A DNA stretch of 9,039 nucleotides. It comes from Oscillospiraceae bacterium. Lineage in GTDB: Bacteria; Bacillota; Clostridia; UMGS1883. Where the stretch lies: assembly GCA_015069065.1 (NCBI GenBank), contig SVJI01000049.1:1-9039 (forward strand), written 5' to 3'. Under the pieces are notes generated by a model. The model was given only the letters and a program-made list of their open reading frames with translations. It made no database searches and was not told where the DNA came from. Shown piece after piece: positions 1 to 5,929 of this stretch; the first letter of the stretch is position 1, and the number at the start of each line of letters is the position of its first letter. The translations under genes and the position numbers were made by a program.

Positions 1-29
1 AAAAGCTCCCATCCACAAAGGGACGAGAG
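1..29 (-). terminator. Intrinsic terminator of the T-box leader
   Basis: On the minus strand CTCTCGTCC (29-21) pairs along nine positions, two of them G-T wobbles, with GGATGGGAG (14-6) around the loop CTTTGT. It is followed by C and a T run that meets the window edge. The 5' arm also takes part in the antiterminator, which is the usual T-box switch. Confidence 0.85.
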
Positions 30-241
30 TTCTCGCGGTACCACCCTTATTCAAAGCAACATATGCTTTGCACTCAAAAGCTTTAACGCAGCCATACGTT
101 CTGCTTAACGCACGAAGTGCTTTTCGCAGAAGGCTCCTGCGCTGAAATTCAGCCATGCACACCACAGGAAGGCTTTCAGCCCACGACCCTCCCTCTCTCA
201 GAGGTGTTTGCAAGTCCTACTTACACGCATTCATCACCATA
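1..241 (-). ncRNA. T-box riboswitch leader, probably phenylalanine-responsive
   Basis: Read on the minus strand, bases 48-34 give the T-box core AAGGGTGGTACCGCG, whose TGGT pairs with the NCCA end of uncharged tRNA (a discriminator A is implied). Upstream are the AGTA and GAGAGAGGGAGG elements of Stem I, a GGCT-GAA-AGCC apical hairpin, then GAATTTCA on the returning strand, where the specifier codon is expected. TTC or TTT both read Phe, so the regulated gene off the left edge is probably pheS/pheT; that step is inference. A 7-bp Stem III-like hairpin (CAAAGCA/TGCTTTG, 70-64 and 58-52) sits just before the antiterminator. The antiterminator pairs AAGGG with CCCTT and competes with the terminator at 29-6. 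The T-box identity is secure, the amino acid less so. The start is set from the promoter at 249-278. Confidence 0.93.
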
Positions 242-248
242 CTAGAGT

Positions 249-278
249 ATAATAACACAACTTTTGTATCTTTGTCAA
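249..278 (-). promoter_or_regulatory. Promoter for the T-box leader
   Basis: On the minus strand there is a perfect -35 TTGACA (278-273), an 18-base spacer and -10 TATTAT (254-249). An alternative -10, TATACT (251-246), would need a 21-base spacer and is less likely. Transcription would begin near 241, just before Stem I. Confidence 0.7.
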
Positions 279-339
279 CAAAAATAATACAGGAATGAAC
301 TTTCGCGGAAAATATTTTTTATTTTTTTGAAAAAAGATG

Positions 340-368
340 TTGACAACCAAAACCTCATCTGCTATAAT
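340..368 (+). promoter_or_regulatory. Consensus promoter for tRNA-Leu
   Basis: A perfect -35 TTGACA (340-345), a 17-base spacer and a perfect -10 TATAAT (363-368) lie 34 bases before the mature tRNA 5' end. This is a full sigma-A consensus promoter, as expected for a stable RNA gene. It faces away from the T-box promoter. Confidence 0.88.
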
Positions 369-402
369 AATCTACGTTGTCACGGTGTGGCACATGCGAT
401 AT

Positions 403-485
403 GCGAGAGTGGCGGAATCGGCAGACGCGCACGTTTAAGGTGCGTGTGGGAGACCATACGGGTTCAAGTCCCGTCTCTCGCACCA
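403..485 (+). tRNA. tRNA-Leu (anticodon AAG)
   Basis: This is a complete type II (long variable arm) tRNA with encoded CCA. The acceptor stem is GCGAGAG (403-409) with CTCTCGC (475-481), discriminator A482, and CCA at 483-485. The D stem is GCG/CGC with an AATCGGCAGA loop. The anticodon stem is CACGT (430-434) with GCGTG (442-446), and the loop TTAAGGT (435-441) places AAG at 437-439. The variable arm contains the hairpin TGG-GAGA-CCA. The T arm is ACGGG-TTCAAGT-CCCGT (458-474). AAG decodes CUU directly, or CUU/CUC/CUA if A34 is edited to inosine. The spacing after the D stem (one base, then five stem bases) fixes this reading. All five stem pairs form, with one T-G wobble at the loop end. 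Confidence 0.93.
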
Positions 486-489
486 TAAG

Positions 490-518
490 AAAAAGACATC
501 CTTTTGGATGTCTTTTTT
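490..518 (+). terminator. Intrinsic terminator after tRNA-Leu
   Basis: AAAAAGACATCC (490-501), loop TTTT, then GGATGTC and a run of six T (506-518). GACATCC/GGATGTC forms a 7-bp core extended by A-T pairs, with a good U tract. It begins five bases after the CCA end of the tRNA. Confidence 0.9.
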
Positions 519-530
519 AGTTATATTTGC

Positions 531-596
531 CTGCGACAAGTTGTATTGCTCCGCAGTTTTATTTAGCTTACGCTAAGTGTTATTGTGCCTGGCACA
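531..596. repeat. Stacked short inverted repeats in a non-coding gap
   Basis: No gene is seen between 519 and 656. This part holds three small dyads in a row. CTGCG (531-535) and CGCAG (552-556) enclose a smaller ACAA/TTGT dyad and are followed by TTTTATTT. TTAGC (563-567) and GCTAA (572-576) close a TTAC loop. TGTGCC-T-GGCACA (584-596) is a near-perfect odd palindrome. The first could act as a backup terminator for the tRNA; the others have no clear role. Confidence 0.5.
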
Positions 597-606
597 GTTT
601 AATTAT

Positions 607-650
607 AAAAAGTAACGGCTCATTCCGTCTGGAATGAGCCGCAATTTTTT
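607..650 (-). terminator. Bidirectional terminator ending the SLH gene
   Basis: A perfect 11-bp inverted repeat, CGGCTCATTCC (616-626) and GGAATGAGCCG (631-641), has a 4-base loop. On the minus strand it is followed by TTA then five T (611-607), suiting the SLH gene whose stop codon lies at 659-657. On the plus strand six T (645-650) follow, so it can also stop reading from the tRNA side. Confidence 0.85.
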
Positions 651-656
651 AACTTT

Positions 657-2519
657 TTATTCAGCCACAGGTGTTACAACAATTGTCTTTGCGATAAATG
701 CTCCGTTGCTGTATGCTCCGGTTGCAATGATGTAATCACCCTTCTTAATATTCTTGAACGTAATTTCTTTACCTGTTTCACCGTTAATAATTTTTGCTCC
801 GATTGTTGAGCCTGTCTTGCTTGCGAAAATCTGTTCGCTTACTGCATTGCTTCCAATCATGTTGATATATCCATATGCTGTGCTGATACTGTCAACTGTG
901 CCGCTCTTTGTTGTGGTGCTTGATGCAGCTGTCTGCTCAATCTTGGTTGCGGTTGAACCTGAAAGTGTAAGTGTAACCACATTACCAAGTCTGAGGTCAT
1001 ATATAGTAGCTTCTGTACCTGCTACAATATACTGTGCATTCATATCTATCGCATACTCAGTCTCAACGCCGTTTGCAGAAATTGTAACGCTTGACTGCGC
1101 TGCTATCTTTATAGCAGTTACACTGCCTGTCGCACTGCCCTTTGTGCTGGTAGCTATAATCTTTGTAACATCACCGCGCTTAACAGTAAGAACAACCTTG
1201 TCACCGACAAGAATATCGCGAAGAGAAGCTTTATTACCATCACGGCGGATTGTAACCTCGTCTGAAACAGTGTACTCAGAAACTGTTTCTTTCTCGGAAA
1301 TCTCCTCTACAGTTAATACTGAGATAGTAATGGGGCTGTTAAGGTTTATAGCCTTAAGTGTACCCTGTACAGTTGCCTCTGCTGTTAAACGGTCAATAGA
1401 AACAATCTGTGTACCGAGAAGCTTGATAACAACATAATCGCCAACCTTAAGGGACTTCATACTGTCTGCTACGCCGTCTGTAGTTACATCAAACTGTGAT
1501 TCACCGTAATATGATACTACCTCGCCGGTTTCATCAAGTTTAACAGAAACTCTGGCATAATTATCTTTTGCAACAACACCCTCAATGCTACCCTTTACGG
1601 TTTTGTTGGATTCGGGACTGATAACCTCTACAGAGTATATACCCTTGCCATGTCTTACAACAACAATGCCGCTGTTTTCCAGAACATCTTCAAGCTTACC
1701 CGCAACGCCGTCAATAACAATTTTTGCATCGTTAGGGATGATGTAACTCTTATCGTCACCGTCTGCATTTTCAAACTCGATAACACTGCTTTCTGTATCG
1801 ATATCAAATACAGTTCCTGCCTCTACGCTCATTTCAAGGTTTGTCATGATTCTGTACAGAAGCACACATACCTGTGCACGGCTGAGAGGTGCCTCGGCAT
1901 CAAAAACAACAGTTCCGTCATCCTTTGCCACGCCGTTCATAAAGCCGTTTTCAACAACGTATGCGATATAACCGGCAACAGAATCATCAATATCATCAGC
2001 ATCGGCAAAATCAAGCTCGGATGAATCTACATCTAAAATTTTTGCATCCATAAGGTTTGCCAGCAGCTTCGCCGCATCTGCGCGGGGAAATTCATCGGCA
2101 TACTGTCCGTCCTCAAGGTATGCTGCAATCTCGTCATCAGCAAAGATTCCCTTATACAGGAGGAATGCAATTTCCTTCTTATAGGAATTATATGCTTCAA
2201 TATCAATTTCCTCCAGCATATACTGATACTTATCATATGCAAACTCTACTATAGCGGAATAATTCTCGTTGGAATAACCTGCAACACGCGCAAAAAGAAG
2301 CAGCGCCTCGATTTTATTTATAGCCTTATCAGGCTTGAATGTACCGTCTGTATATCCCTTGATAATACCAAGGTCGGTCATTTCTTCAATCTGCTCTGCA
2401 GCCCAATCGTGATCGGGAGAAAGAACATCCGGAAATGCGCTTGCTGCAAATGCAGATGTTGCCATGCAGGAAATAATCAAACTAAGTGCAATAATAACTG
2501 ACAGAAATCTGTTTTTCAT
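657..2519 (-). CDS. Secreted S-layer homology (SLH) domain protein
   Basis: A 620-residue exported protein likely held on the cell wall by its SLH domains. Residues 1-26 form a signal peptide (MKNR, hydrophobic core, cleavage near AFA-A). SLH 1 spans about 29-82 (starts FPDV; GYTDGTFKPD). A second, more divergent SLH lies at about 113-160 (EFPRADAAKLLANLM). The third is about 168-225 (VVENGFMNGV; PLSRAQVCVLLYRIM). From about 233 to the end there are roughly five beta-rich modules of 70-80 residues, starting near 233, 304, 379, 461 and 538. They share a pattern of an early G-x-V/I strand, a mid Y-x-V/I strand, and a late L-x-x-GD/N-x-V-x-L turn followed by T-K-I or similar. SLH domains usually bind pyruvylated wall polymers; the role of the beta modules is unknown. 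The gene is alone on its strand, with its own promoter and terminator. Confidence 0.93.
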   Translation of the reverse strand: MKNRFLSVIIALSLIISCMATSAFAASAFPDVLSPDHDWAAEQIEEMTDLGIIKGYTDGTFKPDKAINKIEALLLFARVAGYSNENYSAIVEFAYDKYQYMLEEIDIEAYNSYKKEIAFLLYKGIFADDEIAAYLEDGQYADEFPRADAAKLLANLMDAKILDVDSSELDFADADDIDDSVAGYIAYVVENGFMNGVAKDDGTVVFDAEAPLSRAQVCVLLYRIMTNLEMSVEAGTVFDIDTESSVIEFENADGDDKSYIIPNDAKIVIDGVAGKLEDVLENSGIVVVRHGKGIYSVEVISPESNKTVKGSIEGVVAKDNYARVSVKLDETGEVVSYYGESQFDVTTDGVADSMKSLKVGDYVVIKLLGTQIVSIDRLTAEATVQGTLKAINLNSPITISVLTVEEISEKETVSEYTVSDEVTIRRDGNKASLRDILVGDKVVLTVKRGDVTKIIATSTKGSATGSVTAIKIAAQSSVTISANGVETEYAIDMNAQYIVAGTEATIYDLRLGNVVTLTLSGSTATKIEQTAASSTTTKSGTVDSISTAYGYINMIGSNAVSEQIFASKTGSTIGAKIINGETGKEITFKNIKKGDYIIATGAYSNGAFIAKTIVVTPVAE

Positions 2520-2527
2520 TTCTATCG

Positions 2528-2579
2528 TCCCCCTTCCTATACTTGATTACATAATAACATACTTTACATCAAAGTGCAA
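2528..2579 (-). promoter_or_regulatory. Promoter and ribosome binding site of the SLH gene
   Basis: On the minus strand there is -35 TTGCAC (2579-2574), a 17-base spacer and -10 TATTAT (2556-2551). The purine tract GGAAGGGGGA (2537-2528) is an unusually G-rich Shine-Dalgarno ending eight bases before the ATG at 2519, and it supports that start. Confidence 0.65.
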
Positions 2580-2689
2580 TACAAAAATACAAAAAAATGT
2601 ATAAATCCCATCATTTTTTCGTGGAAAAAGCACTATATTTTGTATATGGAGGGTTTATGTTACGTGTGCTTTAATTTTGCATATTTTAA

Positions 2690-2743
2690 TTGAATTGGCG
2701 CGCGTTTTATGATATAATAATCAGCAGTACCATTTTGAAAGGA
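2690..2743 (+). promoter_or_regulatory. Promoter and ribosome binding site of the clpE-like operon
   Basis: -35 TTGAAT (2690-2695), a 17-base spacer, and a perfect -10 TATAAT (2713-2718). The spacer carries the GC block GGCGCGCG (2697-2704) in otherwise AT-rich DNA. The Shine-Dalgarno AAAGGA (2738-2743) lies 11 bases before the ATG at 2755. I see no CtsR heptad repeat and no CIRCE element, the usual clp and chaperone operators. The rest of the divergent intergenic region (2580-2689) shows nothing convincing. Confidence 0.68.
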
Positions 2744-2754
2744 TATGAACTTTT

Positions 2755-5007
2755 ATGTTATGTACACGATGCAACAAAAACGTTGCTGTTATATTTGTAA
2801 CCCGCATGGAGGGCGGAAAAACCGTTAATGAGGGGTTGTGCATGCCCTGCGCCAGAGAGCTTGGCATAAACACCATGCAGCAAATGGCAGGCGGACTTGA
2901 CCTTGGTGATATGGAAAATCTCGAGTCCCAGATGATGGAGATGATAGAGAGTGAGGACGGTGGTGCCGACTCAGGTGCAAATCCCTTTGCGAGCTTTATT
3001 TCAAACATATTCGGAGGATTTGACGGCAAAATGCAACCAGAGGAAAGCCACGCATCCGAAGCATCTGCCAAGGATAAGAAGCATAAGGAGAAGAAGAAAA
3101 AGCTTCTTGATACCTACGGTACGAATTTGACACAAAAGGCGCGTAACGGACAGGTTGATATGGTTGTAGGGCGTGAGAGGGAAATTGAGCGTTTGGTTCA
3201 GATTCTTAACAGGCGGACAAAAAATAACCCCGCTCTGCTTGGTGAGCCCGGCGTAGGAAAAACAGCCATAGCCGAGGGCTTCGCAGAAAGAATAGTTTCA
3301 GGCAACGTTCCCGAAAAGCTCCTTGACAAAGAAGTTTACCTGCTGGATTTTACAGCGATTGTTGCCGGCACTCAATACCGCGGGCAGTTTGAAGCACGTC
3401 TTAAGGGAATTATCGAAGAAACAAAAAAGCTCGGCAACATAATACTGGTTATAGACGAGCTTCATAACATCGTCGGTGCAGGAGATGCCGAGGGCGCCAT
3501 GAGTGCGGCAAACATCCTTAAGCCGGCACTGGCAAGGGGTGAAATTCAGGTAATAGGTGCCACAACCCTTACCGAATACAGAAAATTCATTGAAAAAGAC
3601 TCTGCCCTTGAAAGAAGGTTCCAGAGTGTTCTCGTTGAAGAACCCTCCCCCGAAGAAACTGTAGAGGTTTTGAGAGGAATAAAAGGCTATTACGAAAACT
3701 ATCACAAGGTTAAAATCTCCGACGAGGTAATAAATACAGCGGTTTCATTGTCACGCAGATATATAACAGACCGTTATCTCCCTGACAAAGCAATCGACCT
3801 TATTGACGAGGCAGGAAGCCGCGCCAATTTGAAAAATGCAATTCTCACCCAGCTTGCCAGAGCAGAGAGGGAGCTTTCTGCCTTGAAAGAAAAGATGGAT
3901 GAGGAGCCACCTGTACAGGAAGGCAGTGAGGAAGAGCAGAATTACGAAAAGCTTGCCGAATATAAAACCCGCGAGTGTACGCTTAACGATGAAATAGCAA
4001 ACCTTAATGCTCAGCTCGCCGAAGTGAGTCTGACTCCCGAGGATATTGCCTACGTTGTTGAATCGTGGACAAAAATCCCTGTTCAGAAAATAACGCAGGC
4101 AGAGACAGAGCGTCTTTTAAGTCTGGAGGAAAGGCTCCATAAACGCATAATTGGACAAAACGATGCTGTGAGTGCTGTCAGCCGTGCAATAAGGCGCAAC
4201 CGCGCTGCACTTTCAAAAAAGCTGCGCCCCGCGAGCTTCATTTTCGTAGGGCCTACAGGTGTTGGAAAAACAGAGCTTGTAAAGCAATTGGCGATAGAAC
4301 TTTTCGACAGCGAGGATGCCCTTATCAGGGTTGATATGACAGAATTTATGGAAAAGCATTCAGTTTCCAAGCTTATCGGCTCGCCTCCCGGATATGTGGG
4401 CTATGACGATGCAGGTCAGCTGACCGAAAAAGTGAGAAGAAAGCCCTACAGTGTAGTTCTTTTTGATGAAATAGAAAAAGCGCATCCCGATGTCCTGAAC
4501 ATTATGCTGCAGATACTTGACGACGGAAGAATAACTGACAGCCACGGAAAGGTTATAAGCTTTGAAAATACAGTAATAGTCATGACAAGCAATGCCGGAA
4601 GCGACTGGAAAGGCAGCGGCATAGGCTTTGCCGAAAGCATATCCAAGCAGAACAAGGATAAGGTACACCGTGCATTAAAGGCTGTTTTCAGGCCCGAGTT
4701 TCTTAACAGAGTTGACGAAATTGTAGTTTTTGACGAGCTTGGCAGTGAAGAAATGACACAAATTCTCGAAATAATGCTTGGCGAACTGGAAGAATGTCTT
4801 ACAAACAAGGGAATTACTCTTTCTGTATCGGCAGAGGTTAAAAAATCACTTGTAAATGATGCTCTGGCAGAGCATTTGGGAGCAAGACCGCTGCGCCGCC
4901 TTATCGGACGCAGAATCGAAGATAAGCTCTCGGATATTATTATCAGTGGTTCATACAAAGACACTGTTACCATAACAGAGAAAGACGGCGTGATTTGCTG
5001 TGAATAA
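2755..5007 (+). CDS. clpE: ClpE-type AAA+ unfoldase, ATP-binding subunit of Clp protease
   Basis: A 750-residue cytoplasmic ATPase that would unfold damaged proteins and feed them to ClpP. The N terminus has a C4 zinc finger (C3, C6, C29, C32) instead of the double Clp_N domain of ClpC/ClpA, which points to ClpE. An acidic linker then a lysine-rich stretch (about residues 100-115) leads to AAA-1: Walker A GEPGVGKTA (163-171), Walker B VIDELHN (232-238), ALERRFQ (284-290). A short coiled middle domain lies at about 360-430. AAA-2 has Walker A GPTGVGKTE (499-507), Walker B VVLFDEIEKAH (567-577), FRPEFLNR (645-652) and sensor-2 HLGARPLRR (707-715). The IGF at 623-625 fits the ClpP-docking loop. 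It is slightly longer than Bacillus ClpE. It is first in a plus-strand operon, and its stop overlaps the next start by eight bases. ClpC is the alternative label. Confidence 0.92.
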   Translation: MLCTRCNKNVAVIFVTRMEGGKTVNEGLCMPCARELGINTMQQMAGGLDLGDMENLESQMMEMIESEDGGADSGANPFASFISNIFGGFDGKMQPEESHASEASAKDKKHKEKKKKLLDTYGTNLTQKARNGQVDMVVGREREIERLVQILNRRTKNNPALLGEPGVGKTAIAEGFAERIVSGNVPEKLLDKEVYLLDFTAIVAGTQYRGQFEARLKGIIEETKKLGNIILVIDELHNIVGAGDAEGAMSAANILKPALARGEIQVIGATTLTEYRKFIEKDSALERRFQSVLVEEPSPEETVEVLRGIKGYYENYHKVKISDEVINTAVSLSRRYITDRYLPDKAIDLIDEAGSRANLKNAILTQLARAERELSALKEKMDEEPPVQEGSEEEQNYEKLAEYKTRECTLNDEIANLNAQLAEVSLTPEDIAYVVESWTKIPVQKITQAETERLLSLEERLHKRIIGQNDAVSAVSRAIRRNRAALSKKLRPASFIFVGPTGVGKTELVKQLAIELFDSEDALIRVDMTEFMEKHSVSKLIGSPPGYVGYDDAGQLTEKVRRKPYSVVLFDEIEKAHPDVLNIMLQILDDGRITDSHGKVISFENTVIVMTSNAGSDWKGSGIGFAESISKQNKDKVHRALKAVFRPEFLNRVDEIVVFDELGSEEMTQILEIMLGELEECLTNKGITLSVSAEVKKSLVNDALAEHLGARPLRRLIGRRIEDKLSDIIISGSYKDTVTITEKDGVICCE

Positions 5008-5815
5008 AAGTATATTACTCCTTTATACAACACCATCTCAAAAAAAGGAGCTGGAAGAATGTGTAGCTGTTTTTAAAGCCATTCTTCGCAAATACAGAAA
5101 GTCTGCAGTATTTTCATATATGCAGCTTGACCTATCCCCTGCCTCATATCCGGCTTTAAAAGAATTGCTCAACAGTAAATTTGAACAAACCGATGCGGTT
5201 ATCTGGCATACCAACAATAAAACCTACGCACAGGAAAAAGCCTTTGCCGAAGATTCTCTGGGGCTTTATGCCACCGAGCATTTTACCGCAGGGCAGTGCA
5301 TTGTATGTGCAGCAGGTCAGAAAAGTGCCGTTTTTAATGATAATAAGCTGCGTGAAACCATAACCTATGATGCCAAAGGAATTAAATCCGCCGTTTCACT
5401 GGCAGTAAAGGAAGCCTCCTGCCGCAAGCACACACTGGTGTTGTGTACTGATACACATAGTCTTGCAGGCAGTATCCTTTTCCGTGAATTTGAGCATTCA
5501 TTAGGAAATGAAAAGCATATAGCCGCACAACATATATCGCTGAATGAACTGATATGGCAGAGTATTCGCCGTGTTCCTGACTGTGACGTTATTCTGACAA
5601 CAGAAAATGCCGCAGAGCTTATTGCCATGCATTTGTGTGCTGCCATGCAAATTCCTACAGGATATGTAATGTGGCATACAGATAAGCTATGCATTTACCG
5701 CAGGGAAATCTTTCCCTACGAGCATCTTAAGTGTACGGTAGCATCATCTCTGCTTTGGCTTTTTCGGCTATACTGGAAAACGAGTTTTCAAGCAAAGGCG
5801 CCGCATCATGGCTAA
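5000..5815 (+). CDS. Degenerate isopropylmalate/isocitrate dehydrogenase-like protein (3' end frameshifted)
   Basis: A 271-residue reading frame starting at GTG 5000, inside the end of the clpE-like gene, so probably translated by coupling; no strong Shine-Dalgarno is seen. Its layout recalls the beta-decarboxylating dehydrogenase family. An N-terminal ELEECVAVFKAI helix comes first, then DAVIW, a YDAKGIKSAVSLAVKEA helix, and a LVLCTDTHSLAGSILFREFE stretch like the family's VDKANVL-SRLWREV. DCDVILTTENAAELI then matches the place of the family's FDVIVTENLFGDI. The signature catalytic residues are not there: no GDGIG opening, no substrate-binding arginine cluster, and none of the metal-binding aspartates of the GDILSD motif. 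It is therefore probably not an active dehydrogenase. The last 28 residues after K244 look unlike the family, while another frame continues it (5731-5928). Family assignment rests on pattern only. Confidence 0.55.
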   Translation: MNKSILLLYTTPSQKKELEECVAVFKAILRKYRKSAVFSYMQLDLSPASYPALKELLNSKFEQTDAVIWHTNNKTYAQEKAFAEDSLGLYATEHFTAGQCIVCAAGQKSAVFNDNKLRETITYDAKGIKSAVSLAVKEASCRKHTLVLCTDTHSLAGSILFREFEHSLGNEKHIAAQHISLNELIWQSIRRVPDCDVILTTENAAELIAMHLCAAMQIPTGYVMWHTDKLCIYRREIFPYEHLKCTVASSLLWLFRLYWKTSFQAKAPHHG

Positions 5816-5928
5816 GGCGCAGCATCTCTCTGGCACTTGAGGAAAATTACGGAATCGATACTGCGAGCTTTGCAAACGAAGTTATACGCCATATAGACAA
5901 ACCCATAAGAAAAAGACAGGTGAAGTAA
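5731..5928 (+). pseudogene. Out-of-frame C-terminal remainder of the dehydrogenase-like gene
   Basis: From about 5731 the frame one base back reads YGSIISALAFSAILE, then an amphipathic helix (WLRRSISLALEE), and ends at 5928, one base before the next gene. This fits the C-terminal helices of isopropylmalate dehydrogenase-like proteins (family pattern NPIATILSAAMLL), while the original frame in this stretch reads as noise. A TAA at 5728-5730 closes this frame on the left, so it cannot be a longer gene of its own. A GTG at 5731 has no Shine-Dalgarno. The simplest reading is a one-base deletion (or sequencing error) near 5729-5737; the joined protein would be about 309 residues. The region also carries the ribosome binding site of the next gene (AGGTGA, 5918-5923). 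Confidence 0.6.
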
Positions 5929-5929
5929 A

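Noticed and set aside
430..446. Anticodon readings TAA or TTA for the tRNA, the latter a possible stop-codon suppressor
   Set aside because: These need a shifted anticodon arm. The TAA shift creates an A-C mismatch, and both shifts break the one-base spacing after the D stem. The AAG frame pairs all five stem positions and keeps T33.
754..1437. Long plus-strand open frame opposite the SLH gene
   Set aside because: It lies wholly antisense to a well-supported gene, has a biased hydrophobic composition and has no ribosome binding site; it is a shadow of the SLH gene's codon use.
2614..2629. TTTTTC-GTG-GAAAAA inverted repeat
   Set aside because: It is almost entirely A-T pairing with a three-base loop in an AT-rich region, too weak to call a terminator or operator.
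2648..2674. GGAGGG followed by a five-codon ATG reading frame upstream of the clpE-like gene, a possible leader peptide
   Set aside because: The spacing from GGAGGG to ATG is only three bases and it lies before the likely promoter at 2690-2718, so it would not be on the operon transcript.
2536..2754. CtsR or CIRCE heat-shock operators in the divergent promoter region
   Set aside because: I looked for GGTCAAA heptads and the TTAGCACTC/GAGTGCTAA pair and found neither.
5723..5737. Programmed -1 ribosomal frameshift
   Set aside because: CTTAAG does not form an X XXY YYZ slippery heptamer and I see no clear stimulatory stem directly after it; a simple indel explains the data better.
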